A DNA stretch of 64,000 bases from Sordariomycetes sp. S80-01Y (taxonomy: Eukaryota > Ascomycota > Sordariomycetes), in the NCBI GenBank assembly GCA_037042185.1, contig JAXQJY010000022.1, forward strand, positions 806,001 to 870,000, written 5' to 3'. The notes under the pieces are model-generated. The model was not told the origin of the DNA and did not search any database. It worked only from the letters and a program-made list of their open reading frames with translations. Positions within the stretch are counted from its first letter, which is position 1, and each line of letters begins with the position of its first letter. The position numbers and the translations under genes are program-made. Below, one piece after another: positions 11,228 to 22,172 of the stretch.

Positions 11228-11694
11228 TAGATGGCCCGGTTGGGAGAGGCGAGTGCGGGGATGCTCGGGCGTAGATCTATAGATGGGCGCGACCTTACGG
11301 TTAATAATACTTCTTTCTGCTCAAGCAAGCAGGCTGTCCTACTTCCTTTCCCCCTTCTCGATGGTGAGGATAGGAGGGGTTACATCCGATCAGCACGGCT
11401 CCTGATGTTCCTCAGTCAGAAACGGACCCAACGAGACAAGACAAGATGTTTGATTGTACATGAAGAAAGAAAAATCATCATTTCGTTTGGTTAACCAGCA
11501 GTACCATAAATTCGTGCGCGCTCGCTAGATACATGACCACCACCACCCACCAATGCGCAGGAGGGTGCGCTTCTCCCACCATCCTTCCGCCAACACTCCT
11601 TTTCAATTCTTCTGCTAAGAACAGCCCATGACCTCTGCATCCGAAGAAGACAGCCGTCATCCATGTTGGGCGTCGCCCGGGCCGTGAGCTTCTG
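11228..11694. other. Intergenic, between convergent genes
   Basis: 3' flanks of mevalonate kinase and the methyltransferase gene. No gene or repeat recognised. Confidence 0.45.
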
Positions 11695-13277
11695 CTACTC
11701 TGGCTTCTGTCCGTAGACGACGTGGCTGTGGAGCTGTCAGCATGTCTGCCTCGCGATCCGAAGCTTGGGTGTGATTTTATTCTTAGGAAACAAAAAAAAA
11801 GTGGGAAGAAAATTGGAAGAGAAACTCACATCGGCCACCAGGCGTGAATGTTCCTATTCTTCATGTCGTCGCGCACCTTGATCATGAAGACCTCGACCTC
11901 GTTCTGCGTCCAGCCCAGGCCGCGGGTGAAGAGGGCCATGCTGATGCCGCTGAGGCCGCCGGCGATGTTCTGGTAGCACCAGAAGCCGAGCTCCTTGTAG
12001 TGCGGGTCGGCGGGCCACCTGTTCATGGGCCACTTGTAGACGACCTCGGTGACGTGGGTGAAGCCGGCGTCCAGCAGCTGGGACTTGTACTTGGCAGGGC
12101 CCCTGGCGCTGCGGCCGAGGGCCTCGGTGGCCTTGATCATGTTGTCGGACCACTGCCAGAGGTAGCTCTCCTTGGGCACGGAGTCGTCGTCGCACTGGAC
12201 GGGAAAGCCGATGTCCTGGACCTCGAGCCACCCGCCGGGGACGAGGGTGTTGTACGACTGGGTGTAGAACTGCGGCCAGTTGCCGATGCTGCCGGTTAGC
12301 ATGCGGGCAAAGACGAAGTCGAGGGACGAGTGGTCAAAGGTCCAGTTATCTTCCAGGTCGTCGATTTGGAAGGAGAGGTTAGGAGGAACGAAGCTGGGCT
12401 GGATGGGCGAGAGGTCGATGCCAATGACCTGGAGGGTTAGCGGACTTCTCGTGGCAGCTAAGGATTGTATACCTCGGAGTCAGGGTGCTCATCGGCTGCG
12501 ATAGTCTGTCAGATCTGCAACTTCGGAATGACGGGAAGAAGCTCACCAAAGTCCATTGCCCACACGCCGGTGCCTGTGCCGGCGTCGAGACAGCGGCCTA
12601 TCGGCTTGTCTTTTCCCGCCGGACACAGAAATAGCTTGCCTTCCAAGGTCAGTTGGAAGAGGTGATGCTGCAAGTCTGGGCTCGTCAGTACTTGCGCACG
12701 GTTGCAGGTGCCCAGGTCACAACATACCTAGCCGTTCTTGTTCGGGCTGTTGGATTACTAGGATTAGTCTTCATTTTCACCGACAGAACCTCACCGAGTG
12801 CGTGCACTGACAGCGTCGTTCGGGAGCACATAGTTGACTGCGACCGGTCAGCTCGGGGGTCCTCCATCATGAGGGCTTATAAGAGGTCACTCACTCTGCT
12901 CTTTGAATCCATGATACGTCCGGCCATTTTCGACACGATAGGCCATGATGCTCGACGTGATGGACGCCGTTGAGCTCGCGTTGTCATCCTAGCCAGGTCT
13001 CAGAAAAGGTCCCTCAATCGTCCCACACAACTTACACCCAAAGCCGAATCATTGTCACTGTTCTCTTCGGGATGCTGCCAATCTGTCAGCTACGCGCCCC
13101 TCCGCTCACCCCATGCTGGCTCACCTCTGCTATCAACGGCGGCTCATGTGTCGTCGGAGTATGAGACGCCTCGGCAGTTTCCTGTGGTGCCGCTGAGGCC
13201 GCGGCGGCATCGACGGCTGGCGGCAACTTTGACTCGGACGCCTGAGGCGCCACTTCGTCCGCAGTCGCTCCGCTCAT
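11695..13277 (-). CDS. LaeA-like / UMTA-type SAM-dependent methyltransferase
   Basis: Nine exons: 13125-13277, 13036-13074, 12895-12988, 12812-12837, 12728-12746, 12547-12675, 12473-12495, 11830-12428 and 11695-11725. They total 1113 nt (370 aa). The N-terminus is Ala/Pro/Thr-rich and disordered. The catalytic fold starts at MAYRVENGRTYHGFKE and LDLQHHLFQL. The SAM-binding motif is LDAGTGTGVWAMDFA, followed by VIGIDLSPIQP. FVFARMLTGSIGNWPQF and LVPGGWLEVQD are typical of the LaeA/TAM group, and the end is WPIHVVYGQKPE. Known LaeA proteins act in the nucleus on secondary-metabolite clusters, but this family has dozens of members per genome and most are uncharacterised. Exons of 39, 26, 19 and 23 nt make the 5' half unusually intron-dense. 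Every junction restores the frame. It is divergent from the P450 across a 3.5-kb gap. Confidence 0.88.
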
Positions 13278-16200
13278 TATGGCTTAGAAAGATGCGCTCG
13301 TGCTGAGTCGAGACGAGGCGCAGGTTGTGAGATTGAGAACAGGGAAGCGCTGTTCGTCCGAGGTTGCTCGTTGCCTCGGGCTGCTAGATTTAGGTTCGGT
13401 AGCACAGGAACGTGTGGTAGAAGCTCCTCTTAGCCCAAAAGCGACTGCGCCGGGGGTTGAGTGGCGCTAGAGTTGGAGGAGGACACGACGAGCCAACAGC
13501 TGTCAAAGATTGTCCGAAGTCAACCAACGGCGAATAGCGCGTAGCTTGGTTGCTTTTTTCTTGCGTGTGGTAGAAACTGTAGTTAGACGGGGGCCCAAGG
13601 CGTTTGGACAGCCGGCGGGAGGTTCCTTGGGGCGGAGGACGGGTTCTTGGTACGACTGCACGGACGCGGGTAGTGGGAGGAGGAGGAGGGGAGGTGAAGG
13701 TATATAAGATGAAGCGACCTGCTGTTGGGACCCTGAAGCTGGAGCTGTCTCCGTCCCTGCGCATGCGGCAGAAATGCAACGAGGCGGACTCTTCTGTGCT
13801 GGATGGCCGTAGCAGCTGCAGGTGTGGAGGTTGCCTGTTCGTCAATGATGAATACGGACGCTGCTGCTCAACCTGCGGTCGCAGTTGCAGTCACAGTTGA
13901 TGGGCTCTTGGTGACCCGAATCCGCAATCTGCTCCGCCCTCGCACGTGGCAGTCTTCGTCAACGATTCGAACCGGGATGCGAGGAGGGCAAAGGGGCCAC
14001 CGGCGGCCAACCACAGACGAGGTTCCGGGGTGTCGACAAGGGGTTGCGGCCTGTTGGTGGTGATGACGGACAATGTCGCTGTGAGATTGACAGCTTGCTG
14101 CCTTGAAACTTGCAGGCGAGGATATTCACAGCACGGAGTACTCCGTATCGTATCGCCCACACAGGCCTCCCGCAATGGACAGCAAGACCCCAGGCGGCCG
14201 CTTCAAGATTGATCCTACTTGAGGAGTGGACGGTCGCGTGATGACAGAAGCTTGACAAAGACAGACCTCGGTGGACGACCTTTGAGCTCTGTTCTGGCTG
14301 GACCAGCTTGAAACTACGGCGCCTTTCCCCTCAAGACCGCCAGTGCCAGCGAGACATGCACTGGCAAATGGCAACGTTGAGCGGCAATTGAACCGCACTG
14401 AGCATCGAGGGCTAACGTCCAATCTGTCTGTGAGCACACGCGCTCTGCACATAATTGGCCGAGAAAGAATTATCCAAAGTGCGTCACTATCGTGGGAGTA
14501 AAGAGACAACAAGACCGTCGCAAAGCAGGCCGCCAGTGATTGGCAGGGACCCGTCTCCGGTGCATGGCAGCGGGGAAGTTCCACGCGGGTGCAGCTTTAG
14601 CCCCCCAGCCAGACGGCATGGCCCGCAGCTACTCGCGCACGTCCGCAGGTGCCTTCAGGGGGGGGCGGCGCGCGGCGTCGGCCACCAGCATCTGTCGCTG
14701 CAGTGACTCTTCAAGTTGAACCCAAGGTGGGCTGTCAATGACAGTGAGAGACCTACGCTACGGAAGGGCTGCAGGGAGTCAACGAGTATGGAGTACTCCC
14801 CAAGGGGACCGAGGCATGGAGGCTCCAGCCAGTGGCATCTCTGCCGTTGCTCATCCTCGTCCATCGCGCGATAACATGCAGTCTGTCTTGTCTATCTCTG
14901 GCAGGCAATCGGAAGGACACTCGAGAGACCCCGTGTCCGGTCCCGACATGCAGTCGTCTTGATGGTGGCCAACGCGGAGCATGATGTCTTGCGCATCCGA
15001 ATCGGCATCGTCCAGATAGCAGTGGTCTAATTACACGTCCGCACGTTACGTCTGCTCAGCACACCGCGACCGCACTCAGCAAGGCCACGAGAGCATCGAA
15101 AATATCACCATCACGAGCCACTGCCATCCAGCAGCACTTGTCAAAGGCCGTGCGTGGCGCACGTCAGCTGCGACTGACGGCGTGTCTCTGGCTGCTGTCT
15201 CACCTTGGCTGCGTCCGCTTGACGTTTTGTCTTTCGGGGGACGACGTTTCCGCTGCGTCTGGGACGGGACGGCCGAGCACCTGGGCCAAGACGGCTGCTG
15301 CTTTAACGGGGGGCCTCGCCTCTCTCCCAGGTTGACGGGCTGGCTGCCCTGGCCGGTTCGCTGCCCCGATGCAGAAGAATTGTGGGCTGATGCCACCTCC
15401 AACCCGCGAGCCACGAGATGTCGGAATGGAGGGCACGAACAGGTTCATGGACGACCGGCTAGAGGAAGCAGCATCTGCAACGGAAGCTTGCAGAGCGCCC
15501 AAAGTCCGAAGGCAGCGCCACGTGGATGGCAGCTGAGCGCCACCGACGCCAAATATTCAACGCTCGAGGTCGTCCGAGCCAATGCAAAACTGCCTCGGGT
15601 GAACAGCCCACGGAACCAACATGTTCGGGGGCGACAGGGCCAACGGCCGTGCATACAGCTATCGTACCGACAGCCCGGCTGCCTCTCGTCATGGCTGCGG
15701 CGCTCTGGACGCAACCACACCGCTGGGTCGAGAATATCGACAGCAGCCCCCAAAAAATGGCGGTACTGCCTGTTAAGTCGACCGCGAATGCTCATGTCGC
15801 CGCAGACACTTCTGACGCCCTCAACGAGAGAACTACGCACGTATAGGCCTAGACTGCTAGTACGAAGTAGGTGCCTTAGCTCCCGGCAAGTGTCCACCTG
15901 AGCACACCGTGACAAACGGAGCGCCTGGCCGGCCGGAGCGGACCTGCAGCCTCCACCGCGGCCCCTATGCGCCCTACCAAGTACTGTCTGTGCAACCGGC
16001 GCGACCGTGACGCTGCCGGTGCTCAGTCGCAACTCGAACAAGGATCTGCCCCCAGAGCAGCGTGCCGCCTAAGCCTCTTTGGCTCCCATCGACTCCCATC
16101 GCACGCTTCGCCAGAGCTTCAGAGAACCCTGGGCGCGCTGCACCGGCCGACATCTCTCGGGCGAGGGTTCCAGTTCAGCCGCCCTTCAATCATGGGAGCG

Positions 16201-16765
16201 CACTGGCATTGGCACTGACACTCTAGCGCTGGTGACAGACACTGGCAGCTCCCCGTCGTTAAGCTAAGCTAGCTGAGCTCCCGTCCCTCCTGTCACCATC
16301 GCGGCTTGTCTGTCACTATCCTGTCCTGTCCTCTCCCGTCGGCCATTCAAAGCTGCCAGCTGCTCCCAGTCACTCACCAGACCGCGTGCGAGACGTAAAA
16401 AGCAGCTTCTCTCCGGTTCCCTCGTTCCGACTGGGGGTCTCCTTGCAACCTTCCTCGCTTTCGACTTTCGGGCCGTGCTCACTGCAGTGGTTTGATAGCC
16501 TCCGACTTCTGCCTGTAGAAAACAAGCCCAACAGAGAGGACGGCCTGGCCTGAAGACAGCTCGCGGGTTCTCCTTGTCCCTTTCCCCTTTCCTCCCCCCC
16601 AGAAATCGTCGTCTCGCCTCCCCCACAACGCTCTCGCCGTTGCACTGCTTCCGCTCAGTCCCCCTTCTGCTGCGAGCAACGTCCCAAGCTGCCGTGCACC
16701 GTCGCCAAAGACGGACACCTGCGTCTTACCCCGTCTTCTAGGACACGTCGCTGCGAGCCGCGGAA
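13278..16765. other. 3.5-kb stretch without recognisable gene
   Basis: GC-rich sequence between the divergent methyltransferase and P450 genes. Reading frames of up to 239 codons occur on both strands, but they have no recognisable domain, low-complexity Arg/Ser/Pro composition and no consistent splice signals. They overlap one another on opposite strands, so I read them as chance. The last 500 bp is C/T-rich and probably the P450 leader and core promoter. A 14-bp perfect palindrome lies at 14133-14146. A non-coding RNA cannot be excluded. Confidence 0.5.
14133..14146. repeat. 14-bp perfect palindrome ACGGAGTACTCCGT
   Basis: The site is an exact inverted repeat. A related half-matching copy (ATGGAGTACTCCCC) occurs near 14788-14801. 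From memory, CGGAGTACTCCG-like palindromes recur in intergenic DNA of Hypocreales and neighbouring orders. CGG half-sites are also the kind of sequence bound by dimeric Zn2Cys6 regulators. Function here is unproven. Confidence 0.35.
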
Positions 16766-18887
16766 ATGAGCCTCGACTTCGACAGTCTGCGCCTGCGGAC
16801 GCTCAACTACGTCGAGCGCCCGTCGGTAGCCGTCGCCATCGGCGTCGTGCTGCTGTTTATCGTCGCCAATGTTGTGTCGACAATCCGCCAGTACCGTCGT
16901 CTGGCCCACTTCAAAGGTCCTTTTCAGGCCAGTCTGTCCAAGTGGTGGCTCATCAAGAGGGTCGGCGGTGGCAGGGCCTACCTCGATTTCTGGGAGGTGA
17001 ACCAGCGTTATGGTAAGCCGCTCTGTTCTCGTGTTATGTTCTCATTACTCAATGCAGCTGCACCTGGCGCGCGTCCGGTGTGGCTGCCCGGATGGCTGGT
17101 CGACTTTCAAGGTGTCTGGTTCCAGAGCTATACTGCCGTTTTGGCACTTGTGCTTTAATCGTTTGCCACACCGCTGGTTCCACCCCGTTGGACCCCGTCG
17201 TTGTTGGTGACACGCGGACCGAGCCGGTGAAGAACCAACGGCGGCGCTGCACGAGCCACCCGAGACACTCACCTTCATATCAACGGTGACTTCAAACGCG
17301 TCACTCGAGGAAATACCCGCGCTCGACTCAGGCCCACTGCCATCACTTTGCACAAGAAATAGCAATTGAGCAATATGAGCACTGGCAGCAGGCAGAGTCG
17401 AGCAGGACGACTTCTCGCGCACAGCTAAGCGAGATCATGCGCTGACACTTTCGTGATGCAGGCTCCATAGCTCGAATTGGGCCGAATGACTTGGTGACGA
17501 GCGACCCCGATCTCATGAAGCACATGCTCGGTGCGAGGTCGGTCTATCGACGCTCCGACTGGTACGATGGCATGAGATTCAACCCGGCCATGAACAACTG
17601 CCTATCGTGGCGGGACGAGGACGAGCATCTCAAGCTGAGAAGCAAGATGGCTGCTGGTGTAAGTCGCCAGGGCCTCCCAGATTTCATAAATTCTGATGTG
17701 CTTGTAGTACTCCGGCCGCGAGGTCGAGGACCTCGAGAGGAAGATTGACGAAAACATCCTCCGCTTCGCCTCTCTCATAGACAGCTACGTGGCCCAAGGC
17801 AAGCCATTCGATTTTGGCCGGAAAGCTCAGTACTTCACCCTCGATGTCATCTCGGACATTGCCTTCGGCGAGCCGTTCGGCTTCATCGAGACCGACTCGG
17901 ATGTGTACGAGTACATCCGCACGACGGAAGAGACCATCCCCATGGCCATGGTCACCACCGTCATCCCCTGGCTCGTTACGTTGCTCAGCAGCCCTACCTT
18001 CAAGTGGCTCATGCCCTCGGAAAAGGACAAGCTGGGCTTCGGCAAGGTTATGGGCGTCGCAAAGGAGACCGCTGCTGAGAGGTTCGGTCCGGACAAGAAG
18101 GTTCGTCGAGACATGCTCGGCTCCTTCATCGCGCACGGCTTGACGCAGCGCGAGGCCGAGTCCGAGATTCTGCTCCAGATGTAAGCCAGGCCCCTGTGTC
18201 CAAACACTCTCAGAAAGCTTACCATCGCAGCGTCGCGGGTTCCGACACGACCGCAACCGCCATCCGCTCAACCATCCTCCACCTCATCACCTCGCCGCGC
18301 ATCTTAGCAAAGCTCCACGCCGAGATCAGCGCCCACCCCTACTCAACCCCCGTCATCCCCAACTCCACGGCGCAGGAGATGCCCTACCTCCAGGCCGTCA
18401 TCAAGGAGGGCCTGCGCATCTTCCCGCCCGTCGCCGGCCTCATGGCCAAGGAGAGCCCGCCCGGCGGCGACACCTTCAAGGGCCAATACATCCCCGGCGG
18501 CACGCGCGTCGGCTACTGCGCCTGGGGCATCTACCGCGACGCCGACATCTGGGGCGCCGACGCGGGCGAGTTCAGGCCCGAGCGCTGGATCGACGACAGC
18601 GAGGAGAAGATCAAGCACATGGAGTCCACCCTGGATCTCATCTTCAGCTACGGCCGGTACCAGTGCCTGGGACGGCCGGTGGCCTTGATGGAGCTGAACA
18701 AGGTGTTTGTCAAGGTGCGAAGCAATCATAACCCCCAAGCCCCCCGTGGCGTGACTGACCGGAGCAGCTTCTCACACAATTTGACCTGGCCGTCTGCGAC
18801 CCTACGAGGCCGTGGATGGTCAAGAACCCCGGCATCTTTAACCAGTCCGACTTCTGGGTGCGGGCGCACACGAGGACGATCGAGTAA
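16766..18887 (+). CDS. Cytochrome P450, pisatin demethylase-like
   Basis: Five exons (16766-17012, 17462-17658, 17708-18180, 18231-18714, 18768-18887) total 1521 nt (506 aa). The N-terminal membrane anchor is VAVAIGVVLLFIVANVV (about residues 24-40). Oxygen-binding I-helix AGSDTTAT, K-helix ExxR in KEGLRIFPP, FRPERW, and the heme loop FSYGRYQCLGR with the thiolate cysteine are all intact. The run CLGRPVALMELNKVF is typical of pisatin demethylase-like (CYP57-related) fungal P450s. These are ER-bound monooxygenases that detoxify phytoalexins or tailor secondary metabolites. The substrate is not deducible. Intron 1 is 449 nt, far longer than any other here; the others are 49-53 nt. The downstream end lies only about 100 bp from the convergent prenyltransferase gene. 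Confidence 0.92.
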
Positions 18888-18984
18888 GTTTCGCGGAACG
18901 GCAGAGCAAGCACACGCAATGGAGGTACCCTCTGTTTTACATAGTAGTTTAATGCTAGTCCGATGCTGCAAGACGCAGCCCTAC

Positions 18985-20575
18985 CTATGCCTGGTCCAGC
19001 TGCGAAATCCTCCACTTCCAGTAGCCCTCCCTAATGGGATCCCACTTCTCCGCCAAGCTCCTCCACGTTTCCCTGGCCTTGTCCTTCTGCCCCTGCTCCG
19101 CGTACGCATCCGCCAGCAAGTCGAGCGCGTGTGAGCTCTTCACATCCTCCGCGTCGGCAACGAACTGCTGCGCGAACTCTGTCTCTCCGCCCACGCCCCG
19201 CCCGGCCTTAGCCAGCACACCTCTCAGGTAGTTCCACGAGCTCTGGTTCTGCGGCGCCAGCTCAATCTTCTCCCTCGCGTACTTCAGCTCCCGCTCGATA
19301 ACGTCCGTCGGTATGCTCTCGTCGTGCTTTGTCGGTGGCAGGTCCGGCGTCGCATAGTCGGGGTTGTTGAAGACGAGGAAGAAGCGGTGCGACCACGCTG
19401 AGTTGTTCCGCACATCGTCCTCGATCATGTTCTGCGTGCTCAGCAGCTCGTTCACGCTCCACAGGCCGAGCTTCTCGACAATGTACTGCCTGTAGCTCCA
19501 GACGTGATAGTTCTTCGTGTCCTCCCTCAGGATCCTCTGGATGAAGTTTATCTCGGACCTCCCCAGACTCTTGAGCGCGTCGTGGTCGAACTCGATGGAC
19601 GGATAGTAGTGGTCCATCAGCAGCTGGCGGTGGTGCCAGATCTGGTAGTTCTTGAGGTTGGACAGGGCGACCTCGTTAAGCCAGGAGATCTCCTCAGGGA
19701 CGGGAAGGGCGAGCGTCTTGAGGATCTTGAAGCGGAAGAGCCAAACGGTGTAGTGTGCTGGGTTCATGCTGATGATGTGGGCTGTCAGGCGGAGGGTGCG
19801 CGGCGAGCACTCTTCGGAGAGCATAACGGCGCGAAGGTATGAGACGGCTAGCCTGGTCAGTCAATCGCTTCGTTCTACATTGGGTGGGCGGAAGCAGCTT
19901 ACCTTCGGCGTAGTCGTCAGGGTAGGCGATGCGGGCGAGAGCATCTTGAGGCTCGTCCTGCGGAATCGGTATGATATCGTCCCATTCCGGATCCTGAGCC
20001 AGCGTCCCCGTCACCTCGCCGTAGAGATCCTTCCTCAGACCCGCCATTTCCTTTCTGCGTACCTTCTCTTCCTCGACGCTATTCTCTCCCAGGTTTCCCT
20101 GCGCTCTGTCGGTCTTGAACCGCCGACTCCGAAGGCTCAGCCCCGTGAGCTTGGCCTGCTTGAGCGTCCGCTCGTCAAAGTCCTTGACAGTGTACTCTCC
20201 AAGATCGCGACCGGCTCTGTCCCTGCCCCAGCTGTGGTGCTTGAGGCGACGGATGGGAAGCTGCTCCTTGGCGACCGTCTTCCAGAACTCGCGCTCGGCC
20301 TTGTTGCTCAGCGGGAGCCTGTCCTGGGAGACGGGGATGATGAGGTTCGTGTGCGTCCAAGTCTTGCGTTGGGCGGGCGTCAGCGTGGGCAGCTGGCTGG
20401 GCGAGGAGACCTGGAGGGGGTTTGTGAGGGCGACGCGCTGGGCGGTGCGGGAGGAGATTGTCTGGTCAGCTGCGGGCATGTCAGCTGCAGTCACTTTATA
20501 ATGCCGCGACGCAATGAACTCACGTGAAGATGTCGGAGCGGCAGCCTTGGATTGGGCCTGTTGTTTGGGCGGCAT
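18985..20575 (-). CDS. ram2: Protein farnesyl-/geranylgeranyltransferase type I, alpha subunit
   Basis: The alpha subunit pairs with two different beta subunits to prenylate CAAX proteins such as Ras and a-factor-like peptides. PPTA repeats are visible: NPAHYTVWLFRFKIL, LKNYQIWHHRQLLM, TKNYHVWSYRQYIV, VRNNSAWSHRFFLV and PQNQSSWNYLRGVL. Exon 2 is 18985-19847. The intron 19848-19902 joins YAE to AVSYLRAVMLSEE. Exon 1 ends at 19903 and starts at the MPPKQQAQ ATG (20575). A probable extra intron (20470-20523, GTGAGT...GCAG, 54 nt, no in-frame stop) would give 493 aa; without it 511 aa. The ordinary family length is about 320-350 aa. The canonical part begins near an internal ATG at 20047 (MAGLRKDLYGEV...DPEWDDIIPIP), so roughly 160-175 residues are an N-terminal extension with no domain I recognise. 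Confidence 0.88.
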
Positions 20576-21364
20576 GGTGTAGTTGGGAGCTCGGAGGTGC
20601 TGGAGCGGACGATACAGGGAGCCGGTCTTCGACGCCGAAGGAAAGTTGGGGTGCCGCCAAGAATGCCCCGCAGTGCACATGGTATTGTTCTGGAGGGGCA
20701 CAATCGCACCCCGAGGCGAGGATGCATACACTAGGTCTAGATTAGGCATTTATTGAACAGCATGCCAGTGAATGTTTTCAACCAAGTTTCTAGTAGGGAA
20801 TATACAAGGGCTCGAACCGACGGATGTAGGTTCAACGGCTGAACAATACCGTTCCACGTGCGTTGGGCGGGACAGCTTTGGCTTCCAAAATCCTTCTACT
20901 AAGTTCCCTGGTGCGAGGAATGGCTTGGACCAAGCGCGTGGCCACCGTTGTGATTTTCCATTGTCCCGAGCTGCACTCTGAATCCCTTCCCACCGGACGT
21001 CAGATCCCAAAAGATCACAAGTAAAGACCAGGTCAGACGTGTTTGCCGTCCATCGCCATGTCGACATCTACACATTCGAGGCCCATCGTGAGTTCCTGAG
21101 CCTGTGTCCTCGTGGTTCTGTCGGCGGCGTTGGCGCAGGCCTCGGACCTGGCGTGGTATTCCATCCTCGTTGGTCGTAGAGCTTCTCTAAGCGCAAGGCC
21201 AGGTCCTTCTATTCCTTGCTCTTGTCTACCGAGGCTCTCTTGCTCGGCACACGCTTCTTGACTTGGCACACCTTGAGTTTCGCCGTTGGAAATTGCCTTC
21301 CAAGCCTCTTCTCAAGGCGTTGCTCTTGCTGGATCGCCATTTTCTCTAACCGGGTGGTCGCTCT
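20576..21364. other. Intergenic, promoter side of prenyltransferase gene
   Basis: This region lies upstream of the prenyltransferase alpha gene and downstream of the NTF2-like gene. No supported coding sequence. A string resembling a tRNA T-loop (GGTTCGAGCCC on the minus strand, 20808-20818) is not flanked by matching stems. Confidence 0.45.
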
Positions 21365-21925
21365 TCACAACGCCCGGAAGTTTTGTGACATGATCAACCA
21401 CTGCTTGATCCCTCTCGGCGGATTTCTCTGCATGGCGTCCCAGTTTGGAACCAGAACGAAGCACTCCGTGAACATGCTCCTAGGCGCCTCCCTTCCCCTG
21501 CCGTACTGAATGCGACCCATGACCGTGACTACAACGCTCATCTTACGTCCGCTCCGCTCGGCTCTGTCGGCATCGTGAATGTGGTCGGGAATGTTGAACT
21601 GAAAGGATGGATTGACCACATGCACATCGAAGGATTCGGCCTCGTAGTTTACGCCGTTTCCCTGGGCTTCGAGGAGGTTGTAGTACTCGGCAGGGGTGGC
21701 AATTTGCGCCCCGTTGATCGATATGTCGGCTGTGATGGCGTACTTGGGCGACGAGTTGACGTAGAACGGGAGGAGCGCGTTGCGTCGGTTGAGGGCGTCG
21801 TAGTAGCGGTTGACGAACGTCTCGGCGGCTGTGAATTTGATCAGCAATGAGTCTCTGGCACGACGCAATTAGAGCCCACCTTCACTGGACGCGGAGGTCT
21901 CGGTATCCGCGTTCGGAAGCGGCAT
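21365..21925 (-). CDS. NTF2-domain protein, Mtr2-like mRNA export factor
   Basis: Exons 21880-21925 and 21365-21828 give 169 aa. The 51-nt intron (GTGGGC...TTCACAG) joins MPLPNADTETSASSE to AAETFVNRYYDALN. The NTF2-like cone fold is indicated by ETFVNRYYDAL, FYVNSSPKYAITADISINGAQI, SFDVHVVNPSF, VVVTVMGRIQYG and the closing strand FTECFVLVPNWD...WLIMSQNFRAL. In fungi, single-domain NTF2 proteins ending in SQNFR-type sequences are typically the small partner (Mtr2/p15-like) of the Mex67 mRNA exporter at the nuclear pore. Ran-carrier NTF2 is shorter (about 125 aa). The Mtr2-like assignment is inferred from this pattern. The gene starts about 250 bp from the divergent MetRS gene. Confidence 0.75.
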
Positions 21926-22172
21926 CTTGACGGAGGAGCAAAGTTGTTGAGTGTGGATTAAGGGAGTGAAGAAGCGGCAGAAGGACTTGGTCTTCGGCGT
22001 TGAACTCTGTCGCGTGGAATTTCCTGCAGCAAGCTGGGCTGATGACGAGGGGCCACCGTTATCACCCGCGAAGCTGGCGCACTGTGCTTATCGTAGCTCG
22101 GCAAAAGTTCAGGGTCGCGACGTTCGCACCCCGACATCATCCCACCGCGGCTCGAAAAGTACAGCGCCCGCA

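Noticed and set aside
15182-15901. 239-codon plus-strand frame in the long gap
   Set aside because: No domain, Arg/Ser/Pro-rich, overlapped by a similar frame on the other strand, no promoter-leader pattern.
20808-20818. T-loop-like GGTTCGAGCCC on the minus strand, possible tRNA
   Set aside because: Flanking bases do not form a T-stem or acceptor stem, and no anticodon arm fits.
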